A stretch of DNA of 64,000 bases from an uncultured Erysipelotrichaceae bacterium (GCA_902789225.1 CADANC010000007.1:32989-96988), one strand, 5' to 3'. Positions 1 through 9,199 are shown, counted from the first letter of the stretch. The notes: generated by a model from the sequence alone, not told the origin. Translations and numbers: made by a program.

Positions 1-37
1 TTTATTTTTTTTTCAACATAATTCAACAAAAAGTTTC

Positions 38-907
38 TTATATTATTTCTTCATCTACTATAGTCTTTAATTTTTTAGAATATGATTTTATATGATTTCC
101 AATGATATCAGTAACTTCTCCTATAGATATAAATGCTGATTCATCCATTTCCGAAACAATCTTTTTTAATTCATATATTTCTATTCTAGTTAAAACACAA
201 TATAAAATTTCTTTATCGCCTGATAATAACCCTTTTCCCTTCATCATTGTTGTTGTTCTTCCTAATTTATTATATATTTCTCTGGCTAATTCTTTTCCTT
301 TATCTGTTATTATTATTGCTGATTTTGTTTGTTCTAATCCAGTTGATACTAGATCAATCATTTTAAATGTTATAAAGTAAGTTAATATTGAGTATAGAGC
401 TCTATCTATTCCAAATAGAAATGCTGCGACTGAATATATTATTAAATTAAATATTAATACTATTTGACCTACTGATAGATTTAATTTTTTTGTTAATACT
501 AGAGCGACTGATTCAGTTCCATCTACACATCCACCAAATCTAATTACTAATCCTACTCCAATTCCTAGCATCGCTCCTCCAAAAACTGTTGCTAATAAGA
601 TTTCGTTTGTTATTGGTTCTATTATTTCCAATAATTTAAGAAATAATGCGAACGTGAGCATTCCGTAGACAGTTCTTGCTAAAAAGTATTTTCCTAAGTG
701 CTTATAACCTACTAATACAAATGGGATATTTATTATTAATACTAAAATACTTAATGAAATACCAGATAATTTACTTATAATCATTGATATTCCTGTTACT
801 CCACCATCTAAAATAGTATTAGGAATTAATAATGTATCTATAGCAAAAGCTGCTATTAAGGTTCCTATTGTTATTATTACATATGATAATATTGTATCTT
901 TTTTCAT
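38..907 (-). CDS. YitT family membrane protein with DUF2179 domain
   Basis: Integral membrane protein of the YitT family; the transported or sensed substrate of the family is not settled. Residues 1 to about 190 hold five or six hydrophobic segments (the first at about 8-28) with the glycine-rich stretches GGVTGISM and GGAMLGIGVGLVIRFGG. Residues about 193-280 are a soluble DUF2179-type domain that begins SAIIITDKGKEL. Length (289 aa) is usual. The ATG is preceded by AGGTGAT at good spacing. It follows directly after the terminator of the histidine kinase gene and seems to be its own unit. Nothing in the sequence links it functionally to the kinase. Confidence 0.88.
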   Translation of the reverse strand: MKKDTILSYVIITIGTLIAAFAIDTLLIPNTILDGGVTGISMIISKLSGISLSILVLIINIPFVLVGYKHLGKYFLARTVYGMLTFALFLKLLEIIEPITNEILLATVFGGAMLGIGVGLVIRFGGCVDGTESVALVLTKKLNLSVGQIVLIFNLIIYSVAAFLFGIDRALYSILTYFITFKMIDLVSTGLEQTKSAIIITDKGKELAREIYNKLGRTTTMMKGKGLLSGDKEILYCVLTRIEIYELKKIVSEMDESAFISIGEVTDIIGNHIKSYSKKLKTIVDEEII

Positions 908-930
908 AGCATCACCTAGTATAATTATAC

Positions 931-962
931 AAAAAAATAACTAGATTTTCTAGTTATTTTTT
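931..962 (-). terminator. Terminator of the two-component operon
   Basis: Reading the minus strand, AAATAACTAGA, a short A loop, TCTAGTTATT and a T run form a perfect stem. The TAA stop of the kinase gene lies inside the 5' arm. The flanking A and T runs would let it work in both directions. Confidence 0.8.
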
Positions 963-2222
963 ATGATATATTATGAAAGATACTCCTTTCTTTTCATTTT
1001 TAATATTTATATCGTAATTCATAATATTTAGAGTTTTCTTGACTATTGATAATCCTAATCCAAATTGTCCTTTTACTCCTTTTCTAAAAGGAATAAATAT
1101 TCCTTCTAATAAATTGTTGTCTATGTTTTCTCCATCATTATATACAATTATTTTATTATTTTTTAAAGTAATTTTTATTTCACTTTTTGCATATCTAATA
1201 GAATTACTTAATAAATTATCTAATATTGTTTCCCAATTGTCATTAGTTCCAAATATTTTCGATTTTTTATCTATTTCTGTCTTAAAATTAATATTTTTGT
1301 TTGTAAATTTAAATTTATTTACTTCTTCTTCAATTATTTGGCTTATATTTACTTTTTCTAATATTATATTTTTGTTATCTTTTAGATAATCTAACTTATT
1401 AAGATATAGAAGAGATTTTACTTTATTATCAAGTTTTTCTGTTTGTTCTTTTATTACTTTTATTGCTTCTTTTTCATCTTCTATTCCATCTTCTACTGCT
1501 TCTGTATAGGATTTAATAACTGTTAGAGGAGTTTTAAAATCATGAGATATATTTTGATACATTTGATTACGATATTCTTCTTGATTCTTTAAATATAATC
1601 TCATATCTTCTAAAGCTAGAGCTAGACTTTCTATTTCATCATCTACTGCAAAATGTATATTATGATTGAATTCAGGATTATCTATATTATCTATTTTTTC
1701 CTTTAATTTTTCTATTTTATTTACTACTAGTGTTGACCATATTAATAAAAGGAATGCTACTAGTGCATATGTAATTAATACTATAGGAAATATTGCTGTC
1801 AAAGTTTTTGCTTTCATGTTTTTAATATAACTATCATTTGTTATTGCTATTCTTATAGTATTTTTATTTATTATTTTATAATAGTAATATTGTTGATTCT
1901 TATATGTGAATTTTCCTTTTTCTTCAGGCATTTCCTTTATTAATTTATCTAAATCTTTATATTTTATGACATCATCTAGATTATCTGATGAAGATATTAC
2001 ATCTTTTTGTATTGAAATATATGCTATTTCTGTATCTATTAGAGTTTGATCTACTTCATTATCTATAAATTTTAAAGGTTCACTTAAATAATTATATAAG
2101 TTTGCTTCTGCTACAGGAGTTATTACTCTGGGAAGTGCTACTCCTAGTGAAATAATAATTATTACAAATGATAAAGTTATTAACCACATTAGTTGTTTAC
2201 TTAATTTAAATGTATTATTCAT
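954..2222 (-). CDS. Sensor histidine kinase of a two-component system
   Basis: Membrane sensor kinase that would autophosphorylate and pass phosphate to the regulator encoded just upstream. Transmembrane segments lie at about 13-35 and 141-167, enclosing an extracellular sensor of about 105 residues. A HAMP-like linker follows (about 168-215), then the HisKA helix with NISHDFKTPLTVIKSY (His227), and a HATPase_c domain with N-box ETILDNLLSNSIRYA, G1-like NDGENID and G2 FGLGLSIVKK. Length (422 aa) fits the family. The start overlaps the regulator's stop by 8 nt, so the two are translationally coupled. The signal is unknown; the sensor shows no recognised domain. Confidence 0.93.
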   Translation of the reverse strand: MNNTFKLSKQLMWLITLSFVIIIISLGVALPRVITPVAEANLYNYLSEPLKFIDNEVDQTLIDTEIAYISIQKDVISSSDNLDDVIKYKDLDKLIKEMPEEKGKFTYKNQQYYYYKIINKNTIRIAITNDSYIKNMKAKTLTAIFPIVLITYALVAFLLLIWSTLVVNKIEKLKEKIDNIDNPEFNHNIHFAVDDEIESLALALEDMRLYLKNQEEYRNQMYQNISHDFKTPLTVIKSYTEAVEDGIEDEKEAIKVIKEQTEKLDNKVKSLLYLNKLDYLKDNKNIILEKVNISQIIEEEVNKFKFTNKNINFKTEIDKKSKIFGTNDNWETILDNLLSNSIRYAKSEIKITLKNNKIIVYNDGENIDNNLLEGIFIPFRKGVKGQFGLGLSIVKKTLNIMNYDINIKNEKKGVSFIIYHKK

Positions 2223-2874
2223 CTAGTCTATAACCGTATCCATATATTGATTGTACATTGATGTTCATTTTTTTTCTTAATCTTCTAATTAGATCATCTA
2301 CTACTCTATCTGAACCAAAATAATCTTCTTGCCATACTTTTTCTAATATTTCTTCTCTTGATAATTGTTTTCCTTTGTTATTAAGGAGATATATTAATAA
2401 ATCAAATTCTAGTGTTGTTAGTCTTAGTTCTTTATCTTCTAATGTTACTTTTCTTTTATCTAGATTAATTACATAATTATTATATTTTATTATATTTTGA
2501 TCATTAGTTCCGTATACTCTTTTTATGATATTATTTACTCTTAGTACTAGTTCTTTGGGAGAATAAGGCTTTGTTATATAATCATCGCTTCCTAATTCTA
2601 AGCCTAATATCTTATCAAGATCTTGATCTCTAGCTGATGTGAATATTACTGGAACTAATTCATTTTCTTTTCTAATTTCTTTAATTATGTCATATCCATT
2701 TACGTCATCTTTTAGCATTATATCTAGAATCCAAATATCTACCTTGTTACCAATGTATTTTATTGCATCTTCACCTTTATCGAAGGTTACTACGTTGTAG
2801 TTTGCTTTTTCTAGATACATTTTTATTAATTTAGATAAATCTAATTCATCTTCTACTAAACATATTGTATGCAT
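2215..2874 (-). CDS. OmpR/PhoB-family response regulator
   Basis: DNA-binding response regulator, partner of the kinase that follows it. The receiver domain (residues 1-118) has the acidic pair E8-D9, phospho-acceptor Asp51 in WILDIML, Ser80 and Lys102 in YITKPYSPKE. The C-terminal winged helix (about 128-219) contains LTTLEFDLLIYLL and the GYGYRL hairpin. Length (219 aa) is standard. Start ATG with RBS GGTGGTGAT. An inverted repeat lies about 14-30 nt upstream of the start and may be its own operator. Targets cannot be told from the window. Confidence 0.94.
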   Translation of the reverse strand: MHTICLVEDELDLSKLIKMYLEKANYNVVTFDKGEDAIKYIGNKVDIWILDIMLKDDVNGYDIIKEIRKENELVPVIFTSARDQDLDKILGLELGSDDYITKPYSPKELVLRVNNIIKRVYGTNDQNIIKYNNYVINLDKRKVTLEDKELRLTTLEFDLLIYLLNNKGKQLSREEILEKVWQEDYFGSDRVVDDLIRRLRKKMNINVQSIYGYGYRLDE

Positions 2875-2887
2875 ATAATCACCACCA

Positions 2888-2904
2888 ATAGTATAACACT
2901 ATTC
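2888..2904. promoter_or_regulatory. Inverted repeat upstream of the response regulator
   Basis: AATAGT-N5-ACTATT, a perfect 6-bp dyad 14 nt before the regulator's start codon and next to its RBS. The position fits an operator or a small RNA hairpin; no function is shown. The rest of the gap to 3068 contains only AT-rich sequence. Confidence 0.3.
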
Positions 2905-3068
2905 TATTTTATATTTCTACTTCTACACCTCCATATATATTAAAAAAGTTATTATCGATCTTTAGTTAAATCCTCTTATCTACATTCCTCCTTCCATAAT
3001 TTAAGTTTATTAAAAAAATATCTATTAATTATAGAATAATTATGGTAAATTATGTGAATTTATTTAAA

Positions 3069-3098
3069 TAAAAAAGATGATTATTTATCATCTTTTTC
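3069..3098 (-). terminator. Terminator of the YlbL-like gene
   Basis: On the minus strand AAAAAGATGAT, a 4-nt loop and ATCATCTTTTTT form an 11-bp stem with a T run. The last codons of the gene (KDDK and TAA) form the 5' arm. Confidence 0.85.
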
Positions 3099-4109
3099 TA
3101 ATTTATTTAGTTTTTCTATAGCATCTTCTAGTGAAGATACAGGTATTATTTTAATTTTATAACCTTTTTTTTGCTTTATAGCTTTTGCTTCTTCATAGTT
3201 TTCTCCTTCTGGAACTAAGAAGATATCTGCTTTTTTAGATGCTCCTTTAAGTTTATATTCTACTCCACCGATTGGACCAATACTACCATCTGCTTCCATT
3301 GTACCAGTTCCTGCTATTGTTAATCCGTGAGTTATATCTTTTTTAGTTAATTTATTATATATAGATAATGCTGTGATTAGACCACCTGATGGACCAGCTT
3401 CATCTTTAGCAAATTCTATATTTACTTTTGGATCTGTTTTATATTCATTTAATGATTGTAAGTATATTCCTATTATTTTAGAACCATCTTTATTTGATTT
3501 AAAAATAGGTGCATCTATTACTTCTTCTTTATTATTTCTTATTAATTTGATTTTAATTGTATCTCCTACATTAAATTTATCAATTTCTTCTTTAAATTTA
3601 AAATCTTGTTCTAATTTTTTTCCATTTATTTCTATTAATTGATCTCCTACTTTTAAATTAGTATCATATCCTTCGAATGTAGCGTAAACATAATACTTAG
3701 TTGAAGTTAATTCTATAGGTTTATTTGCTAAAGTATAAGCATAATATATAGCATTTGAACTAGATACATCTAAATCTAGGTTATCTCTAAATTCAATTTC
3801 TTTTATACTTTCATTACTTGTATAAGTGTATTTAGATATTTCTTGAGTTTCCCAGCTTGGAATTAAATAAGAAAGACCATATGTTAGTAGTGTTCCATCT
3901 AATTCTGTTACGTAACTTATATTTAGTGAACCTTTTTCTTCATATGCATCTTTTACTTCTACTCTATTTCCTATATTACTAATACCGCCACCTATAATTA
4001 TAAAATAATTTACAGGGTAAAAACTGGCAAATATAAATATAGTCATAAATGTTATATATAACCAATTATCTTTTACTACTTCTTTAATCGTCTGAAAAGT
4101 CTTTTTCAT
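3081..4109 (-). CDS. PDZ and Lon-type (S16) serine protease, YlbL/SepM-like
   Basis: Membrane-anchored protease of the YlbL/SepM type. A TM segment lies at about 20-42, followed by an extracellular region, a PDZ domain (about 140-200, containing YDTNLKVGDQLIEINGK) and a Lon-like catalytic domain. The catalytic Ser sits in GPSGGL (Ser244 counted from the upstream GTG) and the Lys in GGVEYKLKGA (Lys289), 45 residues apart as the Ser-Lys dyad requires. A GTG at 4118 is in frame but lies inside the Shine-Dalgarno AGGTGA; ATG at 4109 has correct spacing and is preferred. In relatives the enzyme cleaves membrane or exported peptides (SepM processes a competence peptide); the substrate here is unknown. 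Confidence 0.88.
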   Translation of the reverse strand: MKKTFQTIKEVVKDNWLYITFMTIFIFASFYPVNYFIIIGGGISNIGNRVEVKDAYEEKGSLNISYVTELDGTLLTYGLSYLIPSWETQEISKYTYTSNESIKEIEFRDNLDLDVSSSNAIYYAYTLANKPIELTSTKYYVYATFEGYDTNLKVGDQLIEINGKKLEQDFKFKEEIDKFNVGDTIKIKLIRNNKEEVIDAPIFKSNKDGSKIIGIYLQSLNEYKTDPKVNIEFAKDEAGPSGGLITALSIYNKLTKKDITHGLTIAGTGTMEADGSIGPIGGVEYKLKGASKKADIFLVPEGENYEEAKAIKQKKGYKIKIIPVSSLEDAIEKLNKLEKDDK

Positions 4110-4155
4110 ATTATTCACCTATTTAAGTATAAGATTTATTATTCTTTTTTACAAG

Positions 4156-4178
4156 AAAAATAACACATAAAGTGTTAT
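4156..4178 (-). terminator. Terminator of the pseudopilin operon
   Basis: Minus strand ATAACAC-TTTAT-GTGTTAT followed by a T run; the stop codon at 4175 is inside the stem. Confidence 0.7.
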
Positions 4179-4801
4179 CTATCGTATGAGTCCATATTAG
4201 CTAATGCTACTATTTTTATACCATATTTTTGATTTAGTTGAGGATGATCAAATCTTATATCTACTGATAATAATCTACCATCACCATCATCCATCTGTAT
4301 ATCTCCTACTTGTAGAGCTAGTACTCCATCAGTTCTTCCAACATTTGGAAGTTGTTCATATATATAGTCACTTTTACCTGGTGTTCCGTATGCAATTATG
4401 TAATTTATTCCATTAGTATCTCTCATTGCAATCAATTCTTTTTTTGTACTGTCTTTAAAAGATAAATATATTCTTTTTCCACTTCCGCTAGCAACACATG
4501 ATCCTACTTTACTATTAATTCCACAACTTCCATTGGTTAATCCGGATGCTGTTATTTTTTTTGAACCATTTAAATTTTCAGGAGCTGAAACATAAACTAG
4601 ACCTTTTTTTATAATGTCATCTTCTACTTGTTTAGTAAATAGATTTTTTACATTAATTATTTTTTCTTTCATTGATTCTAGGTTTCTTCTATCATTAAAA
4701 TTTGATATTGAATTATACATTGAAGTTGATATTATTGCAACAAGTACAAAGCAAACTAATACTTCAATTATGGTCATACCTTTATTATTTAATTTTTTCA
4801 T
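4175..4801 (-). CDS. Type IV pilin-like / pseudopilin protein
   Basis: Type II/IV prepilin-like protein. The N-terminus is a class III signal: KKLNNKGMTIIEVLVC, with predicted cleavage after Gly8, Glu at mature position 5 and a hydrophobic helix to about residue 28. The rest is a soluble domain with two Cys (about 93 and 102) that could form a disulfide. Length 208 aa. It begins 1 nt after the stop of the preceding pseudopilin gene, so the two are co-transcribed. The divergent PilB-like ATPase is the obvious partner. No prepilin peptidase or PilC-type membrane protein is in the window. Confidence 0.8.
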   Translation of the reverse strand: MKKLNNKGMTIIEVLVCFVLVAIISTSMYNSISNFNDRRNLESMKEKIINVKNLFTKQVEDDIIKKGLVYVSAPENLNGSKKITASGLTNGSCGINSKVGSCVASGSGKRIYLSFKDSTKKELIAMRDTNGINYIIAYGTPGKSDYIYEQLPNVGRTDGVLALQVGDIQMDDGDGRLLSVDIRFDHPQLNQKYGIKIVALANMDSYDR

Positions 4802-4802
4802 A

Positions 4803-5513
4803 TTAGACTCCTTTTTCTCTATTTACTTCTATTGTTGCATATGAGTAATATACTATATCGTCTGTATGGTTTTTGTGGGTATGTCTTCTAAATTGAGCAA
4901 TTAGCCTAAATCTTGCTCCATTAGGTGATGCATATCTAAAGTCTGGTAGATAAAAAATATAATCTTTCATATTTTCATCAAAAGGTCCGTTTTCAACTTT
5001 ATCTTTAAAGTAATTAGACTGATTTAGATAAACTTTTTGTTGTCCTCCTTCACTTGACATTTCTGCAGGATCATTTAAATAATATGTTGTTAAATATAAT
5101 TGTGTAAGTTCAGTTTTATTTTTTAGGTCATTACATAAAGCTTTAAAGTTTACTCCACTACTACTGTTTGTTGTAAGGTTGTTACATAAATCGTTTAGGT
5201 TTACATATCCTGTATTTCTTAATATGCAACTATCATTATTACAATACCCATCTTTATCAGGATCACAATCTGCATTATACTCTGGTCCTGTAAATTGTGC
5301 CCATTTATCTTTTGGTAGAGCTTGTTTATTTTGTACTAATCTTTTGAACCAATAAATATCATACTTACTATCTAAGTCATCATAGAATTCTCTTTTCTCA
5401 TATTCTCCTATTAAAGGATAAAAATTAACGTAAATAATTGTAAATATTGTAGCCATAAATACTGCTACTACTAGTGTTTCTGCTAGAACAAATCCTTTTT
5501 TATTTAATTTCAT
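4803..5513 (-). CDS. Type IV pilin-like / pseudopilin protein, cysteine-rich
   Basis: Second prepilin-like protein. KLNKKGFVLAETLVVAVF gives cleavage after Gly7 with Glu at mature position 5, and a TM helix at about 8-30. The soluble part has a cluster of Cys residues (CDPDKDGYCNNDSC, then further Cys downstream) and an aspartate-rich loop of the sort that binds calcium in some pseudopilins (inference). Length 236 aa. ATG start with an AAAGGG-type RBS about 11 nt away. First gene of a two-gene operon, divergent from the assembly ATPase. The sequence does not tell competence pili from secretion or adhesion pili. Confidence 0.75.
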   Translation of the reverse strand: MKLNKKGFVLAETLVVAVFMATIFTIIYVNFYPLIGEYEKREFYDDLDSKYDIYWFKRLVQNKQALPKDKWAQFTGPEYNADCDPDKDGYCNNDSCILRNTGYVNLNDLCNNLTTNSSSGVNFKALCNDLKNKTELTQLYLTTYYLNDPAEMSSEGGQQKVYLNQSNYFKDKVENGPFDENMKDYIFYLPDFRYASPNGARFRLIAQFRRHTHKNHTDDIVYYSYATIEVNREKGV

Positions 5514-5531
5514 AAATTTGTACCCTTTCTA

Positions 5532-5560
5532 TTGTTTTAATTCTAAAGTTATTATATAAT
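5532..5560 (+). promoter_or_regulatory. Promoter of the PilB-like ATPase
   Basis: TTGTTT-N17-TATAAT on the plus strand, 47 nt before the ATG. The -10 region is part of a near-palindrome (TTATATAATAA), so the same hexamer could also serve the divergent pseudopilin operon. Confidence 0.55.
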
Positions 5561-5607
5561 AAATTGTAGTAAAATACCATAGAAAGATAAATAAGGGGTC
5601 TTAGAAA

Positions 5608-7929
5608 ATGGCAAAAAAAGATGTAAATCAAAATCAATATATTAATAATATTCCTAATCAAAATCCTGGATTACCTGCTACTAACACTAGCGGGGTTTTA
5701 GCGTCAAATCAAATTCCAAGTGCTGGATTTGTTCAATATCCTCAAGCAGTTCAGAATAAGATTAATAATGCTAATCTTAATTTAAATCCTAATGCTAATG
5801 TTATTAATAATCAAAATCCTGTACAAAGTACTCCTTTACAACAAGGACAAGTACAAAATGTTCAAGTTACTCAGCCTCAGGCACAACCTCAAGTTAGTCA
5901 ACCTGTAGCTGCTAAGGCCCCAGTTAAACCTCAAAAGAATACAATGGTTACTTTTGATTTTGCTAAGACGCCTGTTACACAAATCGCTGATTATATTATT
6001 ATTCAAGCTAGTAAAAGAAGAGCTTCAGATATTCACTTCGATCCTAGAGAAAATGGAATGATGGTTAGATTTAGAGTTGATGGTGATTTATCTGATTATA
6101 GTTTTATTCCTAAAGCTTATCAAAGAAACTTAACTACTAGACTTAAATTACTTGCTAATATGAATATTACTGAAAGTAGACTTCCTCAAGACGGTGGTAT
6201 TAAAGGTAATTATGGTGGTAAAGATTTAGATATGCGTGTTTCTTCCCTACCTTTAAATGAAGGAGAAAAAATAGTTATTCGTATTTTAGACTATTCTAAG
6301 AGTAATGAAGGTATTGAAACACTAGGATTTAATAAACCAAATTTAATAAAATTAAGAAGAATGATGGGTATACCTAATGGTATTATTCTTGTTACAGGAG
6401 CAACTGGTTCAGGTAAATCTACAACTACTTATTCTGTTTTGCAAGCACTTAATAAACCTGAAACTAATATTATTACTGTAGAAGACCCAATAGAAATGAA
6501 TATTGAAGGCGTTAATCAAGTACAAGTTAATAGTGAAATTGGCATGACATTTGCTGCGGCACTACGTTCTATCTTACGTCAAGACCCTAATATAATTCTT
6601 ATCGGAGAAATTCGTGACTCTGAAACTGCACAAATTGCTGTACGTTCAGCTATTACTGGACACTTAGTTTTGTCTACAATACATACTAATAACTCATTAA
6701 GTACAATAGAACGTTTACTTGATATGGATGTTGAGAGATATTTGTTATCTACAGCAATGGTTGGCATTATATCTCAAAGACTTGCTAAAATGATTTGTCC
6801 TGATTGTCGTATAAAAAGAGAAACCTCTCCTTATGAGAAGAAAGTATTTAAAATGTTTTTAAATGAGGATGTTAATGAGATATGGGATATTAATCCTGAG
6901 GGATGTCCTAATTGTCATAAAGGTTATAAAGGAAGAATTGCAATTCAAGAAGTTTTGGAATTTGATGATGAATTAAGAAGTGCTTTAAATGCTAATGATA
7001 TTACAAAGTCTGCTCTTAGTAAAATGGTATATAATGGTAAAACTATTACCCTATTACAAGATGGTTTAGGAAAAGTTTTAGATGGTTCTACTTCTTTTGA
7101 AGAAGTATATCGTGTTATTGAAATTGAAACTGGTGATGAAGCAGATGAAACTTATGGTCAACAAGTTACTAATTCTGATGTAATTAAAGAGATGAAACAA
7201 GAAATTAAAGATAATGCTACTAAAGATGATGATAAAGAATCAGATAAGAAAAAAGAAGATAAACCTGCTGAAGATGTTAAAAAAGAAGAAAAACCTGTAG
7301 AAAGTGATACAACTCTAAAAGCAGATGAAGTTATAGTTAAACCTGAGGCTATTGTAAATGCTACTAAGGATGTAGTTATTGAAAAGCCTGAAAAAGATGA
7401 AAATTTAGAAAAGAAACCTGATATACCAGTTGATGATAAAAAAGAAGTAAAAGATGAAGTAAAAGAAGAAGTTAAAGTTGAGGTTAAATCTGATGATAAG
7501 AAAGATGAGAAGCCTGTAGAAGAGCCTAAGAAAGATGACAAATCTTCTGTTGTTCTTAGTGTTCCTTTCTTGAAAGCAGATGAAAAACCTAAAGATGATG
7601 TAGTAATTAATCTTGATAATATTCCTGTTATTCAATCAACTAGTGATGTTTTAAATAGTAGTATTAGATCTGGAGCAAGTAATGTTACTACTCTAGCTAA
7701 TAGTTCTGCTACACCTAGAAGAAGTGAAAAAGATTTGCTTAAGACAGGTACTTTAAATTCAAGTGGTACTGTAGGAATTAATTCTAATATTCCAAAAGTT
7801 AAGATTGGAAAAGAAGATAAACCTGAAATTAAAAAACTTGATAATATTAAAATTGATGAGATAAAATTTGATGATAAATCAGTTAATAAGAGCGACTTTA
7901 TAGATATTCCTAGTATATTAAGACAATAA
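5608..7929 (+). CDS. PilB/GspE-family pilus assembly ATPase with long charged C-terminal tail
   Basis: Hexameric secretion ATPase that would power pseudopilus assembly. Residues 1-110 are a Gln/Asn-rich linker. About 115-230 is the N2-like region with ASDIHFDPRENG. Walker A is GATGSGKS (264-271), Walker B NIILIGEIRD (328-337) and the His box ends LSTIHTNN (about 355-362). A tetracysteine zinc site is made by C397-x2-C400 and C433-x2-C436. The ATPase core ends near residue 510. About 260 further residues are Lys/Glu/Asp-rich low-complexity sequence, unusual for this family (most members end near the core). Start ATG with RBS AAGGGG. It is divergent from the two pseudopilin genes, which supports one pilus-like system. 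Confidence 0.88.
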   Translation: MAKKDVNQNQYINNIPNQNPGLPATNTSGVLASNQIPSAGFVQYPQAVQNKINNANLNLNPNANVINNQNPVQSTPLQQGQVQNVQVTQPQAQPQVSQPVAAKAPVKPQKNTMVTFDFAKTPVTQIADYIIIQASKRRASDIHFDPRENGMMVRFRVDGDLSDYSFIPKAYQRNLTTRLKLLANMNITESRLPQDGGIKGNYGGKDLDMRVSSLPLNEGEKIVIRILDYSKSNEGIETLGFNKPNLIKLRRMMGIPNGIILVTGATGSGKSTTTYSVLQALNKPETNIITVEDPIEMNIEGVNQVQVNSEIGMTFAAALRSILRQDPNIILIGEIRDSETAQIAVRSAITGHLVLSTIHTNNSLSTIERLLDMDVERYLLSTAMVGIISQRLAKMICPDCRIKRETSPYEKKVFKMFLNEDVNEIWDINPEGCPNCHKGYKGRIAIQEVLEFDDELRSALNANDITKSALSKMVYNGKTITLLQDGLGKVLDGSTSFEEVYRVIEIETGDEADETYGQQVTNSDVIKEMKQEIKDNATKDDDKESDKKKEDKPAEDVKKEEKPVESDTTLKADEVIVKPEAIVNATKDVVIEKPEKDENLEKKPDIPVDDKKEVKDEVKEEVKVEVKSDDKKDEKPVEEPKKDDKSSVVLSVPFLKADEKPKDDVVINLDNIPVIQSTSDVLNSSIRSGASNVTTLANSSATPRRSEKDLLKTGTLNSSGTVGINSNIPKVKIGKEDKPEIKKLDNIKIDEIKFDDKSVNKSDFIDIPSILRQ

Positions 7930-7960
7930 AAAAGAAATGGTTAATTATCCATTTCTTTTA
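7928..7960. terminator. Bidirectional terminator between pilB-like gene and tmk
   Basis: AAAAGAAATGG, an 8-nt loop, CCATTTCTTTT, with A and T runs on both sides. It serves both converging genes; the tmk stop codon is in the loop. Confidence 0.85.
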
Positions 7961-8615
7961 TTATTTCTATTATTTCTTCACTTATCTCATTGATAGATTT
8001 TATTTTATCATCTTTAACACATTCTATTTTATCCCAATTATATAGTTCTGATAGTTCTATATATGCATCTTCAGAATTTTTTAAGTAATTAGGATCTTTT
8101 TCGTGTTCATCAAAATTTTTTCTATTTTTCATTAATTCTAATGTATATTTTAGTGGCATATGTAAAAATATAGTTTTATCAGGTTTTGGAAGTTTTAATA
8201 GCCAGTATTCTAATTTATCTATCCATTGATACATATTAAATCTTTCATCTTTATCATGTATCTTTGATCCTTGATGAGCTAAATTAGATGTTGTATATCT
8301 ATCTAGTATTACGTAATATCCTTTATTTAGATATTTTTCAATTTCTGTCATATTGTATTTTCTATCTGCTGCATAATATAGACATATTACATGAGGATCT
8401 ACATTTACTGCGCCTTCTTTGAAAAAACTTTCTCCATATTCGTCTTTTCCTAAATATGGTCCACCTACTATTTTTCCTGTTGGAGAGTCATAGTTTGGAA
8501 AATAAAATCTTTTACATTTTTTTCCTGATTGTTTTAAATATTCTTCTAGTTTTTTAGATTGTGTTTCTTTTCCTGAACAATCAGTTCCTTCTATTACTAT
8601 TATTTTACCTTTCAT
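7941..8615 (-). CDS. tmk: Thymidylate kinase (dTMP kinase)
   Basis: Phosphorylates dTMP to dTDP for DNA synthesis. The P-loop is GTDCSGKET (about 10-18), a variant with Asp-Cys before Ser. DRYTTSNLAHQG is the substrate-binding DR(Y/F) motif, and a lid region lies near 165-185. Length 224 aa fits. It is the last gene of the lepA-hemW-HD-tmk operon, 8 nt after the HD gene. The family assignment is by motif and general similarity; a broader nucleoside or deoxynucleoside monophosphate kinase specificity cannot be ruled out. Confidence 0.8.
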   Translation of the reverse strand: MKGKIIVIEGTDCSGKETQSKKLEEYLKQSGKKCKRFYFPNYDSPTGKIVGGPYLGKDEYGESFFKEGAVNVDPHVICLYYAADRKYNMTEIEKYLNKGYYVILDRYTTSNLAHQGSKIHDKDERFNMYQWIDKLEYWLLKLPKPDKTIFLHMPLKYTLELMKNRKNFDEHEKDPNYLKNSEDAYIELSELYNWDKIECVKDDKIKSINEISEEIIEIIKEMDN

Positions 8616-8623
8616 ATTGCCTC

Positions 8624-9199
8624 CTATTCTTCTATTTCATTATTATCATTAAATGGTACAAGTAAGAATTTTTTACTTGCTAGAAAATCGCACATATGAA
8701 CAAAGTTTTGATATTTTGTTTTAGGTTTTTCTAATACTACATTTCCATTATAATCTTCTATCCATGGACCCATATGTGTTTTTATAACATCTGCTATAAA
8801 TTTAGCATCTTCTTCATTTAATTCAAATTTATCTTTATTGTCTAATATAAAGTTTGCCATTAGTATTGGATGATCAAATCTAGTGTATTTTTCTTGTGGG
8901 TTTCCTGATTTTAGACCGTCATGTACAAGTAATGCTAATAACATTAGATCTTTTTCATGAAGCGTATATTTATCTCCAATTGAAGGATTTTCTAATAATT
9001 CATGTCCTATTTTCATAGCAGCTTTACTATGTCTTAATAGTCCTCCTTCTCCTAATGCATATTTTGGATGATATTTACCTGTAGAAGATGCTGGAACGCT
9101 AAACCAATAATCAGGTAATTCTTCTAATATTAGAATTAAACTATTTCTTATTTTTTCATCTTTAATATAAGTTAATTCTTTCTTAAATAGCTCTTTCAT
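8624..9199 (-). CDS. HD-domain phosphohydrolase
   Basis: Metal-dependent HD-superfamily phosphohydrolase of unknown substrate. Candidate ligands are the His in GGLLRHSKAA, the HD pair in LALLVHDGLK, the His in FDHPILMA and the His in KTHMGPW, in the expected order. The annotated ATG (9199) is preceded by AGGTGAGAGAA; the in-frame GTG at 9208 lies within that Shine-Dalgarno and was not used. It overlaps the end of hemW by 17 nt and precedes tmk by 8 nt. Neighbours suggest nucleotide metabolism but do not prove it. Confidence 0.75.
   Translation of the reverse strand: MKELFKKELTYIKDEKIRNSLILILEELPDYWFSVPASSTGKYHPKYALGEGGLLRHSKAAMKIGHELLENPSIGDKYTLHEKDLMLLALLVHDGLKSGNPQEKYTRFDHPILMANFILDNKDKFELNEEDAKFIADVIKTHMGPWIEDYNGNVVLEKPKTKYQNFVHMCDFLASKKFLLVPFNDNNEIEE

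Noticed and set aside
4110..4118. GTG starts 3 codons before ATG in several genes (also at 9208, 14489, 21398, 25558)
   Set aside because: In each case the GTG is part of the Shine-Dalgarno AGGTG of the following ATG.
7158..7541. 127-codon frame opposite the PilB-like tail
   Set aside because: Ser/Phe-rich mirror image of Lys/Glu/Asp codons, no RBS.
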